The notes: generated from the letters alone by a model not told the origin. 36,467 nucleotides of DNA from a virus (IMGVR_UViG_3300017752_000060:1-36467), one strand, 5' to 3'. Shown: positions 16,115 through 23,457, numbered from the stretch's first letter. A program made the numbers and translations.

Positions 16115-17761
16115 TTATTTAGTAGCTACGCTGCGCCTACGAGGACGCTTAGCCTTCTCAATAGATTTAGGATTCGCTTCTTCTTCTAGGGTAGATGATG
16201 CAGGCTGAGCATTATGCTCTGCCCACGTTAACATACCGTTAAAATCATCAGCAAACGCCACGCTAATAGGCTTCATCTGCCCTAGCATATCTGCAATAAG
16301 TGCGCCCGACATCTTAACCTTGGTATGAAAGCTATGCTTCTTAGCTTCAGATACAGCGGCTTCCAACTCAGCGGACACGAATCCTTTAGAAGCATCTATA
16401 GCGAAGTTAAGGTCCTTAATGTTCTCGGGATCACACTTACGCTTTTTAAGGTGAATTCGAAGAACGGCTTCACGCTCTTCTCTGTTAGGCGGTAGCACTG
16501 CGAACACTTCGTCCATTCTACCTTTACGCAAAAGTGCGGGATCAAGACCTTCATGCCTGTTAGCTGTAAACATCCAGAATATATCTTCCGTAGCCTCTTG
16601 CATCTCAGTCAATAAGATCTGAAGCACACGTTTAGAAACTCCAGAGTCTCCTGACGAATTATGCGCCCCTCCAAGCCCTTTATCCACCTCATCTACCAGA
16701 ACTACGCAAGGAGCCATAGCCTTAATCTGATTGACTGCCGATCTAGTATTACCTTCTGACTGACCTACGAGCGATCCGAAAACCCTAGATATGTCAAACC
16801 TAATAAGAGGCATACCAAAGATATTAGCCACTGCTTTTCCGAAAAGAGTCTTACCCGTCCCAGGAGGACCGATAGCACTAATTCCCTTAGGCGTATCTAC
16901 CCCCGCAGCCTTAGCTTCTTCGGTAAAGGCATCTTTAGCAATCTCAGCCCATTGCTTAATCCGATCAAGACCTCCAACCTCGCTAATGTCAACGGGTGAC
17001 ATAAGTTCAAGTATATCAGACTGTTTAACCACCTCAGTCTTTTGATTTAAGACTGTTCCGTTATACGAATCAAAAGAGATGTTATGCCAATCACCCTCTT
17101 CTGGCTTATTTTCTACAATAGCCTTAGAGTAAGATACTTCGCATTCCATTTGAGTCATACCCCCAGACCCAGCTACAAGCTGATCATACTCCGAGTCTGT
17201 AAACATCTTAGGGACTTCTTCATTAGGCGGCGTAGAAGACTCAATAACATACTGTAAAATATCCCGCCTCTCATCGGAGTTAGGAAGATCAAAGTCTTGT
17301 ATAGGTATATCGTGAGAAAGCTCTTCTGGTAAGTTCTCTGTCTCAGGATTTACTATAATAAGCCTGACCCTAGGTAGCTCAGACATATCTCTTACATAAT
17401 GACGCAAGCACTCAATAATACCAGGATGCTGCTGCTTATTAAGCCAAGGATGCAGCGCGTGCATAACAAAGATACCTTTATCCTTTGCAGCCCCACCCCC
17501 AACGCCTAAGATCCACTTCATAGCTGAGAATGGATCAAGTATCTCTTCCTTACTTGGTGTGCTGTCTGGATCGTCAGAAGGTAATCTCGTAATCCATCCG
17601 TCTCGGATATTCCACAAGTTAAAGGGAAGGTCCTTAGTAAAAGCGTATTCCTGTAAAGCCTCAATAGCTCGGAAAGGTTCGCGTGTTCTAGTGTAAATAA
17701 CGCCTACTCCGCTACCGCAGAGAACACGTATCTTGCTCTGATATAACTCGTTGTTTTTCAT
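16115..17761 (-). CDS. Ycf46-like AAA+ ATPase
   Basis: 548 residues in the two-part layout of Ycf46. An N-terminal domain (about 10-175) contains VIYTRTREPFRAIEAL, FNLWNIRDGW, GIFVMHALHPWL, IIECLRHYVRDMS and DIPIQDFDLP. The AAA+ module has Walker A GPPGTGKT (298-305), Walker B LVDEVD (355-360), sensor 1 FTANR (398-402) and arginine fingers LLRKGR (410-415). Relatives occur in plastids and cyanobacteria, where Ycf46 has been linked to regulation of photosynthesis, and in phages. The C-terminus KRPRRRSVATK is the basic tag. All catalytic residues are intact, so an active, probably hexameric remodelling ATPase is expected. It has its own promoter. Confidence 0.82.
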   Translation of the reverse strand: MKNNELYQSKIRVLCGSGVGVIYTRTREPFRAIEALQEYAFTKDLPFNLWNIRDGWITRLPSDDPDSTPSKEEILDPFSAMKWILGVGGGAAKDKGIFVMHALHPWLNKQQHPGIIECLRHYVRDMSELPRVRLIIVNPETENLPEELSHDIPIQDFDLPNSDERRDILQYVIESSTPPNEEVPKMFTDSEYDQLVAGSGGMTQMECEVSYSKAIVENKPEEGDWHNISFDSYNGTVLNQKTEVVKQSDILELMSPVDISEVGGLDRIKQWAEIAKDAFTEEAKAAGVDTPKGISAIGPPGTGKTLFGKAVANIFGMPLIRFDISRVFGSLVGQSEGNTRSAVNQIKAMAPCVVLVDEVDKGLGGAHNSSGDSGVSKRVLQILLTEMQEATEDIFWMFTANRHEGLDPALLRKGRMDEVFAVLPPNREEREAVLRIHLKKRKCDPENIKDLNFAIDASKGFVSAELEAAVSEAKKHSFHTKVKMSGALIADMLGQMKPISVAFADDFNGMLTWAEHNAQPASSTLEEEANPKSIEKAKRPRRRSVATK

Positions 17762-17793
17762 ACAATGGTTGGGCCTCTACTATGCCCGTTATT

Positions 17794-17824
17794 AGCTTAG
17801 CACAAATACGAATCTTTGCAAGCT
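17794..17824 (-). promoter_or_regulatory. TTGCTTGCAAA-type promoter before the AAA+ gene
   Basis: The minus strand holds AGCTTGCAAAGATTCG. TTGCAA (17821-17816) is followed by 16 nt and TAAGCT (17799-17794), the same -10 as the DUF1257 promoter. A leader of about 27 nt carries GAGG 12-14 nt before the ATG as a poor SD. Confidence 0.6.
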
Positions 17825-17849
17825 AAAAATACAAAGTTTTTACTGTAAC

Positions 17850-18080
17850 TCAATCACATTCAATTCTTCTAGATCTAACTGCTTTAACTTTAGGTGTCTC
17901 CAGAGGTTCTCCCTCCGTGTTCTGAAAAGAGAAGGTTTCAGCTTGCATATCGTAAAGAACTTCTGCATTAGAATCCTCCGAGAAAAGAGACAGTTGTTTC
18001 TTTGCAGCTACTAGCACTTCACACCCCATATTAATAAAAGTGTCTAATAGTCTATCGCTAAGTATAATAGGTCTAGGCAT
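17850..18080 (-). CDS. Small unknown protein ending in the basic tag, probably leaderless
   Basis: 76 residues from ATG 18080. An ATG at 18095 lies inside the promoter and is rejected. The sequence is MPRPIILSDRLLDTF, then CEVLVAAKKQLSLF, then an acidic and polar region, ending KAVRSRRIECD. The end is almost the same as KALRSRRVSAA in the partial protein at 36047. I do not recognise the family. It is the first gene after the terminator that closes the late region and directly precedes the Ycf46-like ATPase, so it may belong to that module. The promoter leaves essentially no 5' leader. Confidence 0.68.
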   Translation of the reverse strand: MPRPIILSDRLLDTFINMGCEVLVAAKKQLSLFSEDSNAEVLYDMQAETFSFQNTEGEPLETPKVKAVRSRRIECD

Positions 18081-18085
18081 ACTAC

Positions 18086-18116
18086 ACGTTAGCACCTATC
18101 CGAATCTTTGCAAGCA
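18086..18116 (-). promoter_or_regulatory. TTGCTTGCAAA-type promoter, probably giving a leaderless mRNA
   Basis: The minus strand holds TTGCTTGCAAAGATTC. TTGCAA (18113-18108) is followed by 16 nt and TAACGT (18091-18086). The expected start, 6-8 nt further, falls at 18080-18078, on the ATG at 18080. Confidence 0.58.
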
Positions 18117-18137
18117 ATAAATAAAAATGTTTTCTCT

Positions 18138-18165
18138 AAAACTTAAGTTTTCACCTCAGTGAAAA
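18138..18165 (-). terminator. Hairpin terminator-like region ending the lysis block
   Basis: TTTTCAC (18148-18154) and GTGAAAA (18159-18165) form a perfect 7-bp stem with a 4-nt loop. An overlapping 14-bp palindrome, AAAACTTAAGTTTT (18138-18151), can form instead and provides U-rich RNA after the first stem. It lies between the last lysis gene and the promoter of the accessory module, where a terminator would be expected. The stem is weak, so termination may be leaky. Confidence 0.5.
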
Positions 18166-18191
18166 TAGGCTATACACGAAAACACTAACTT

Positions 18192-18689
18192 TTACTTATC
18201 GCCTAGCGTAGATACCTGCTGCTCTAGCAGTCTTAAACGATCATCAAACTGATCAGACTTATCAACGTTATCTTTTAGGTCCTGAGAAATAACATTAATA
18301 CCGGACATAACATTCTCATACTGTCCGTCAAACCTAACAGCGAGTTTATCGTCTCCAGAGTTCATAGCCCATATCCCCACTCCTCCAGCGGCTCCAGTAA
18401 CGGTAATACCGATACTAACCATCGCTAACAAAGTAGATAAGGCTAACCCAATACCCCAAGTAACATATTTAGTAGCTATATGATCCTTAGATGCTGCAAC
18501 TTGGCTAGTGCTAGTAATGACTTGATCCATCTTAGTAAAGAGGATATTCATATCAGAGCGCATACCCTCGACAGAGCTAGTAGTTTTAGCCACCTCAGTC
18601 TTAAGCTCACCTACGTCTACTTCGACGCGATCCATTCTGCGTCCAAGTTGTGCCGTAGTCATATTAGTATCGCTTCTTGCAGTAGGCAT
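18192..18689 (-). CDS. XhlA-like coiled-coil membrane protein, probable lysis accessory
   Basis: 165 residues. The N-terminal 75 form a heptad-rich coiled coil (GRRMDRVEVDVGELKTEVAK). Residues about 75-110 hold two short hydrophobic segments, YVTWGIGLALSTLLAMVSIG and ITVTGAAGGVGIW, and the tail is a second charged helix (FDDRLRLLEQQVSTLG). The layout resembles XhlA-type haemolysin/holin partners or spanin-like proteins. It follows the endolysin and holin genes in the lysis block, supporting a membrane lysis role. It could instead be a superinfection or structural protein. No SD is visible. Confidence 0.6.
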   Translation of the reverse strand: MPTARSDTNMTTAQLGRRMDRVEVDVGELKTEVAKTTSSVEGMRSDMNILFTKMDQVITSTSQVAASKDHIATKYVTWGIGLALSTLLAMVSIGITVTGAAGGVGIWAMNSGDDKLAVRFDGQYENVMSGINVISQDLKDNVDKSDQFDDRLRLLEQQVSTLGDK

Positions 18690-18743
18690 ATCAGTCTGAA
18701 GTTGTTCTGTCGCCCTTCAGATTTTTAGTAATAATATGCCATT

Positions 18744-19628
18744 TTATCTACTATCTGCAAGCGAGACTGTAATCTCAGGAGCAGAAGTTACACCTTTTTT
18801 AAAATTAGGTCTACTATACGCATCTCCAAAGAGATTAACATACCCCACAAGGCTAGCTTCACTTTCTCGTCTAATAGAGTGCTTAAAGCGATTTCCCACG
18901 TTACCCTCAAGCGCATTAAACCTAGAACCATCATGGTCTACACGAACTACAGCAGCGGCATGACCTGCTCCAGCCAAACGACCACTGCTTTTTAGGCCAC
19001 CCTTATAGTTATAAATAGCAATATCACCAGGCATAGGCTCATAATCCAGCTTAGGAAATGAGCAATCACGAACGACTGCTTCATTCCAAAAAGTAGAGCA
19101 ATGAACGTGCATAGCCCCCAAAGGTGCGCTATTAAAGGTTTCTTTCCAAGCGTAGCTAAGTGCCGCTAAGCACCAATAAATGCCGTAAGAGAACCCGCAT
19201 GAATTGCATATAAGGGTAACATCACCTCCGTAATTAGATCCATCAGGAATTTCCTTAATACCATCCTTGTGCATCTTATAGAGAGTAGACACGAACCTCA
19301 TTCGCTTATCGCTCTCAACTACAGCAGTCTCTTCGGTAGGTATAAAATTACGCTGAGCACTACCGTTAGGATTATGTAAAGCCCACCACGTATTAGGTCC
19401 CACAGCACCATCAACTGCAAGAAACTCACCGTCTTTACCAATGTGAGTATTCTGAAAATACCTAACGGCCTCTTCAGTAAGACTAAAAAAATTTCCGAGA
19501 GGAGTCCCTTTAAAATACCCTTCTCTCTGAAGTATAGTCTGAACTAATTTAACGTCTGCGCCACGACAGCCACGCCGCATAACCCTACCTAGTTTAGTAG
19601 GCTCTACATATTGTCGGACTTGGCTCAT
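18744..19628 (-). CDS. Endolysin with N-terminal peptidoglycan-binding and C-terminal CHAP domains
   Basis: 294 residues. Residues about 15-88 are a PG_binding_1 domain (RGCRGADVKLVQTILQREGY, VDGAVGPNTWWAL). Residues about 120-270 match CHAP amidase/endopeptidases: YGIYWCLAAL with catalytic Cys 153, MPGDIAIY at about 199-206, AGHAAAVV with His 223, and LEGNVG with Glu 241 and Asn 243. It should cut peptidoglycan stem peptides to release progeny. Having the binding domain first is the reverse of many CHAP lysins. No signal peptide is seen, so it depends on the holin encoded just before. Its leader contains a strong hairpin and a weak AAAGG SD. Confidence 0.86.
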   Translation of the reverse strand: MSQVRQYVEPTKLGRVMRRGCRGADVKLVQTILQREGYFKGTPLGNFFSLTEEAVRYFQNTHIGKDGEFLAVDGAVGPNTWWALHNPNGSAQRNFIPTEETAVVESDKRMRFVSTLYKMHKDGIKEIPDGSNYGGDVTLICNSCGFSYGIYWCLAALSYAWKETFNSAPLGAMHVHCSTFWNEAVVRDCSFPKLDYEPMPGDIAIYNYKGGLKSSGRLAGAGHAAAVVRVDHDGSRFNALEGNVGNRFKHSIRRESEASLVGYVNLFGDAYSRPNFKKGVTSAPEITVSLADSR

Positions 19629-19645
19629 ACTAACGGAACCTTTAA

Positions 19646-19695
19646 CTTAGCAAAACCCCCCCAACTCCTTATAAGAGTATAGGGGTAATGCTAAG
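19646..19695 (-). other. Compound hairpin in the endolysin leader
   Basis: Outer arms CTTAGCA (19646-19652) and TGCTAAG (19689-19695) are perfectly complementary. Inside, ACCCC (19655-19659) pairs with GGGGT (19682-19686), and ACTC (19664-19667) with GAGT (19675-19678). On the minus strand the AAGGAG in the inner part would be held in the structure. It sits 18 nt before the endolysin ATG, where it could delay or time endolysin translation. Confidence 0.55.
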
Positions 19696-19701
19696 AGATT
19701 A

Positions 19702-19718
19702 TTTGCACGAAGGGCAAA
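19702..19718. promoter_or_regulatory. 17-bp dyad element, copy 6
   Basis: On the minus strand it reads TTTGCCCTTCGTGCAAA, identical to copy 7 at 28889. It abuts the holin stop codon exactly (gene ends at 19719) and lies 73 nt before the endolysin start, next to the compound hairpin. Confidence 0.68.
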
Positions 19719-19907
19719 TTAGTTGCTTCCTTGCGAAGATCCTTTTGCTCCGGCATCAGCAATGCCCTGACCAATTAGGTAAGATGCGACGAGTCCTACG
19801 AAGTATTGAACTGCATCAGCAGATAGCCCCAACTCAACTCCGAGCGTAGTTACCGCCCCAGACAAAATAAGAACCCACAGCTTTCTAGATTTAAGTTTCT
19901 GCACCAT
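19719..19907 (-). CDS. Small holin
   Basis: 62 residues with a basic N-terminus (KLKSRKLW) and two hydrophobic segments, LWVLILSGAVTTLGVELGL and AVQYFVGLVASYLIGQGIA. These are followed by DAGAKGSSQGSN. The pattern SRK-W...Y-gqG-aDA is common to short phage holins of two-helix topology. It should form the pore that lets the cytosolic endolysin reach the wall; the endolysin gene follows after 90 nt. The start has no SD (CTACTAATACT precedes the ATG). Confidence 0.72.
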   Translation of the reverse strand: MVQKLKSRKLWVLILSGAVTTLGVELGLSADAVQYFVGLVASYLIGQGIADAGAKGSSQGSN

Positions 19908-19995
19908 AGTATTAGTAGTTAGAATTAATAGGTCTCCAGCCCAGAAAAGGCTTAGTAAGAGACTTAAGTAAAGTCTAAGGTCAGGGTAAAAATAG

Positions 19996-20604
19996 TCAAG
20001 TTTCTTTGTAAGATCTCCAGCAGTCAGGGACCCCTAAAAGATCATAATCCTCTTCAAACCTACTGTGAACAATACGAGCACTTTCAGAATCGTATAAACC
20101 AGACAGATCAGAGGGCTTAGTAGTAGAGGCATTAAGCCTACCTAATTCAACAGGAGGTATGCCAACCTTATCGCATATTACACGCCACTTCTCGCTAATA
20201 TCATCAAGCAAGAAAATATCATCAACGGCTATGTTGCCGTCCCAATCTTTCCAGTAAAAACAATGAGCACTTAGCTCTCTAATCCTAAAGAAAGGCAAGT
20301 CTTTTACGTAACTTTTAACCCAAGCTCTAAAATCAGAATCGTAAGGAATTTTATGGGCATTGCCTTCCTCTAAGCCATCTCTCCAGTAAAAGAACAGGCT
20401 TGCCGTTACTTCTAACGGATTTCTTCTAAAAGAGAAGGTGTAATACTCATCAAACTTAGGAACTACCTTAATTAAATTATGCAGCGGCGCATGATCCATA
20501 CCTGGTATCACTAAAACGCCAGCCTCGATAAAGGCTTCCTTGCGAGATGTCCCTCCTGTCTTGGGAACGTGTATATCAGAGAATCTGTGAGAAGCGGAAA
20601 CCAT
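19996..20604 (-). CDS. Sulfotransferase-like protein, copy 2 (intact PAPS loop)
   Basis: 202 residues. HVPKTGGTS (12-20) matches the 5'-phosphosulfate-binding loop of PAPS-dependent sulfotransferases, including the key Lys 15. FSFRRNPLEVTASLFFYW (from about 58) matches the 3'-phosphate-binding motif (R-N-P...S). The C-terminal KVGIPPVELGRLNAS and a final RFEEDYDLLG are typical of the heparan-sulfate 2-O-sulfotransferase-like family in bacteria and viruses. It should move sulfate from PAPS to a sugar or protein. It is a paralogue of the gene directly upstream (4 nt apart) and follows a glycosyltransferase. The substrate is unknown; tail glycans or host surface polysaccharide are possibilities. 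Confidence 0.75.
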   Translation of the reverse strand: MVSASHRFSDIHVPKTGGTSRKEAFIEAGVLVIPGMDHAPLHNLIKVVPKFDEYYTFSFRRNPLEVTASLFFYWRDGLEEGNAHKIPYDSDFRAWVKSYVKDLPFFRIRELSAHCFYWKDWDGNIAVDDIFLLDDISEKWRVICDKVGIPPVELGRLNASTTKPSDLSGLYDSESARIVHSRFEEDYDLLGVPDCWRSYKET

Positions 20605-20608
20605 GCAC

Positions 20609-21229
20609 TTACCACCCCTTCCAAGAAGGAGGAATGCCTAAGATTTCTACGTCTAAAGCAAACCTCTGCCTAACTATTTCTGCGGTAGACATATTGTAGT
20701 AGTTCATAAACCTTTTATGACCAAGACTCTTAACTTTCTTCTTAAGAGTAAGGGTAATATCACCTCCATGACTACCTACAATATCAAGGAACTCAGACTT
20801 TCTATCCTCAAACAGAATAATGTTATCCACGATAATCTCCCCGTTATCGTTCTGCCAGTATTTAGTGTGATTAGATAAGTGAGGAGCATTAGCTGGGCTA
20901 TCAGGGTCTTCTCCAAGCCTATTAATCCACTTGTTAAACCCCTTTTGCATTTTACTTGGAACTGGTCGATTAGACTTAGCCGCCTTCTTAAGCGAATTCT
21001 CATACCAAGAGACCATATATTCCAGTGGATTACGCCTAACTGAATAAGTGTAACACTCAGCATACTCCTCAGGCCCAATAAGCTCAGATACCTCAGAAGC
21101 AACTAAATGAGGGTTATCCCTTGGCTGTAATCCAAAATCTTCTAAATTACTCAGATATTCTCTCCTAGAATTAGATCCAGTGTGAGGAACAGATATTTCT
21201 ACGATTTTCTTATCTTGGCAAAAGATCAT
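20609..21229 (-). CDS. Sulfotransferase-like protein, copy 1 (Lys to His in PAPS loop)
   Basis: 206 residues, paralogous to the next gene. VPHTGSNS (14-21) is in the place of the 5'-phosphosulfate loop but has His 16 instead of the usual Lys. SVRRNPLEYMVSWY (63-76) keeps the 3'-phosphate motif. The end, RQRFALDVEILGIPPSW, lines up with the end of copy 2 (RFEEDYDLLGVPDCW). Divergence is high, so the duplication is old or the two were acquired separately. The His substitution suggests altered or lost catalysis. Its ATG overlaps the glycosyltransferase stop (ATGA), so the three genes are a unit. Confidence 0.68.
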   Translation of the reverse strand: MIFCQDKKIVEISVPHTGSNSRREYLSNLEDFGLQPRDNPHLVASEVSELIGPEEYAECYTYSVRRNPLEYMVSWYENSLKKAAKSNRPVPSKMQKGFNKWINRLGEDPDSPANAPHLSNHTKYWQNDNGEIIVDNIILFEDRKSEFLDIVGSHGGDITLTLKKKVKSLGHKRFMNYYNMSTAEIVRQRFALDVEILGIPPSWKGW

Positions 21230-22512
21230 AATAGTATTGAGTTTTTAGCTTCAGTGAAAGATAACTCAGCAGCGGAGTAAATCGAGTAATTTTCTTGAGT
21301 AACTATAGGGGTTATCTGGTGTATGTGTAAAGACTTGATATTACTAGGAGGTTCGCTACCTCTCCAAATACCATGATTATGTAGGGTGCTAAATACTTGA
21401 GTTCTGTATTTTTGAGGGATTTTACCCATGCACCACTGCTCATAAAAGCCGCCTACGCCCTCACGATAAAGATCAATCCAAAACTCAACCAGATCAGGAT
21501 TGCTAGTTAGTAGGTATCCCGCATTGTAAAACCCGTCACGCTCTACTATGCACTTTCTCCTACCGTCATAAACATCTGTTATTTTCTTAAAAGGATTATC
21601 CCAATAAAAAGGTGACAGCACCGCATCGCATTCAGTAAACGACTCTGACGGATCAGAGCAAAAAACAATATCAGAATCAAGAAGCAGCACGCCCTTTCCC
21701 TCTAACCGCTCTACTTCTTGCTTAAGAGCCATAAGCTTCCACATAATAATATCCGGCTTCCAATAATCGCTCTGATTAGTTAAGTTCTTAAGCTCAGCCC
21801 TTGCCAAAGATAATGATTCTGTAGTGATAGTCTTAAAGGCATTAACAGAAGGCATATCATACTTATCCTTTAGCTTAATAATCTCAGACTCAACTATTTC
21901 ATCGCAATAAACAGATATTGGCTTGCCTCCAGTAAAGTAAGTCCAAGTAACAAGTAGTGGCTCAAGATCAGGTAACACGCCTGAGTCCATAGCTACCACA
22001 GCACTATCTACACTAAGTGTGTCTGTAGAGCATTCCCTAGTAACTCCTACGCCGTAATGAGATTCTGTAGGGCATCCCTCAATAGTTTCACCGTTAATAA
22101 ATTCTTCTCTCTTGCTTTGCTTAAGAAAACTTAAGTCAAGAGCAGAATACTCAGCATAATCTTTAATACTATGACTAGGCTTATCTTTTACTCTAAGAGC
22201 GGGGTCATAAGTTACTGCTATGCCTCTAGATTCAGCAGCCTCAGATATTAACCTAAATAACGGCCTATCTTCATCAGCCTCAGTCATAGAATCAACAGCA
22301 CCATATAACTTTAGGCAAAAATCAGACGGTATAACTACACAAGACGGTGAGTGTATAGTTACAGAAGCATAACTATCCATTTGAGAAATTACGTGATCCC
22401 CTCCGCATAAGAAAACACCGCTATGCCCGTTCTTATGCGAAACTACCAGTGCTTCACACACCGCCTTCCTAGCACCCTTTCTTAGTATAATTGCTTTAAG
22501 AAAGTCTTTCAT
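21226..22512 (-). CDS. Glycosyltransferase (GT-A fold, DxD motif) with extra N-terminal domain
   Basis: 428 residues. The C-terminal 260 resemble nucleotide-diphospho-sugar transferases: SVYCDEI, DIIMWKLMALKQ, GVLLLDSDIVF with the metal-binding DSD, then ECDAVLSPFYW, DGFYNAGYLL and FYEQWCMGKIP. That is the order seen in GT8/GT77-like proteins. The N-terminal 170 residues have GVFLCGGDHVI and look like a separate partial domain, possibly another transferase remnant. It should add a sugar to an unidentified acceptor. It is the first gene of the cassette and is followed by two sulfotransferase-like proteins, so a sulfated glycan is a reasonable product. Confidence 0.65.
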   Translation of the reverse strand: MKDFLKAIILRKGARKAVCEALVVSHKNGHSGVFLCGGDHVISQMDSYASVTIHSPSCVVIPSDFCLKLYGAVDSMTEADEDRPLFRLISEAAESRGIAVTYDPALRVKDKPSHSIKDYAEYSALDLSFLKQSKREEFINGETIEGCPTESHYGVGVTRECSTDTLSVDSAVVAMDSGVLPDLEPLLVTWTYFTGGKPISVYCDEIVESEIIKLKDKYDMPSVNAFKTITTESLSLARAELKNLTNQSDYWKPDIIMWKLMALKQEVERLEGKGVLLLDSDIVFCSDPSESFTECDAVLSPFYWDNPFKKITDVYDGRRKCIVERDGFYNAGYLLTSNPDLVEFWIDLYREGVGGFYEQWCMGKIPQKYRTQVFSTLHNHGIWRGSEPPSNIKSLHIHQITPIVTQENYSIYSAAELSFTEAKNSILL

Positions 22513-22529
22513 AGACTACATATAAGCAA

Positions 22530-23456
22530 TCAAGAAGGTCCATCACCGGAGCAAGGTTCTCCGCAGTCAGGGTCTGGGTCGCACGGCTGAGCCATAGTAA
22601 TAGACGCAGAGTCACTAAGATCTGGGCTATTAGACTTCCAAGCACTAGCGCGAATGCCATGAGACGCACCCCACTGAAGCTCGCCACTTTGATTAATGTT
22701 AACTGTAGTAGTAGTCCCGTGACTCATAGTCTCATTAGCATATTGAACGCCTTTGTAGTAAACCTTAACAAACCACAAATCGCTAGGATCATCAGGATCA
22801 GACAAGCTAACCGTAACGCTATTTACAGTATATGGGTAAGGATTATCTACAGCCGATTCGTCACACTTACGACCACATTCATCTTCCCCAAGTTCAAGAC
22901 AGCTAGGTATATTGTCACTAGGGACTCCTAAAGTTAACGATGCGTTAGTAACCTTTTTAGGTATTCTAATTTTTCTGCCATTACCGCCGCCACCGCCACC
23001 GCCTCCACCGCCTCCACCAGAACTTGGAACAGAGACAGACGGTGGTTGAATTGGTAAAGCGCACGCATCTCCACAGGTAGGTGCGTTAGGCGAAGAGATG
23101 TCGGGCTGATACTCAGAAGTCTCTTCTCTTTGATAAAACCCAAGAATATACGACTCAGATACACTATCGCAGCTAACGTCCTCTTGATAACAAGCTACAC
23201 TAAGGGAAGTCCAATCCTGCCCGTAAAAATCGTCTTCAGTAAACTCATCAGCAGCTACAATTCTTTTACCCGCAGTGTCTTCGATAAACCATATACCTTC
23301 ACAGTAGTAAATCCATATATTAGCAACTTGAACACCACTAACGGTAACTTCCCATGCTCTCCTACGAATACGCAAGGGACGGACCTCTTGCCTATCAAGA
23401 GCAACACAAATGTCCTCCATAGTAGGCCAGTTAGCTACCTTAGGTATAGTTTGCAT
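22530..23456 (-). CDS. Tail-associated protein with poly-Gly linker, Cys-rich C-half and possible DUF2829/Tad2-like N-domain
   Basis: 308 residues. The N-terminal 85 (RIRRRAWEVTV, IWIYYCEG, EFTEDDFYGQDWTSL) recall the DUF2829 fold, with its R-x-W near the start and an E/D-D...DW near the end; the Thoeris inhibitor Tad2 belongs to that family. A 12-Gly run (encoded at 22984-23019) separates this from a C-half with many Cys pairs (CLELGEDECGRKC, CDPDPDCGEPC) and an Ig-like beta stretch. Its position directly after the fibre genes favours a virion protein. The Tad2 resemblance is weak and may reflect only a shared fold. Confidence 0.6.
   Translation of the reverse strand: MQTIPKVANWPTMEDICVALDRQEVRPLRIRRRAWEVTVSGVQVANIWIYYCEGIWFIEDTAGKRIVAADEFTEDDFYGQDWTSLSVACYQEDVSCDSVSESYILGFYQREETSEYQPDISSPNAPTCGDACALPIQPPSVSVPSSGGGGGGGGGGGGNGRKIRIPKKVTNASLTLGVPSDNIPSCLELGEDECGRKCDESAVDNPYPYTVNSVTVSLSDPDDPSDLWFVKVYYKGVQYANETMSHGTTTTVNINQSGELQWGASHGIRASAWKSNSPDLSDSASITMAQPCDPDPDCGEPCSGDGPS
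22984..23019. repeat. Poly-glycine codon repeat
   Basis: Twelve successive glycine codons (GGT/GGC/GGA) make a low-complexity stretch within the tail protein gene. It encodes a flexible linker between two domains and is prone to slippage, so length may vary between relatives. Confidence 0.75.
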
Positions 23457-23457
23457 A

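Noticed and set aside
14956-17761. Calling the phage a cyanophage from its Ycf46/Ycf35-like genes
   Set aside because: These families also occur in other phages and no photosynthesis or other cyanobacteria-specific gene is seen in the window.
18081-18095. ATG at 18095 for the small gene ending at 17850
   Set aside because: It falls inside the promoter -10 region; the ATG at 18080 lies at the predicted transcription start.
22984-23019. Poly-Gly codon run as a frameshift or microsatellite switch
   Set aside because: The frame is maintained into a coherent C-terminal domain and no alternative frame continues; it reads simply as a linker.
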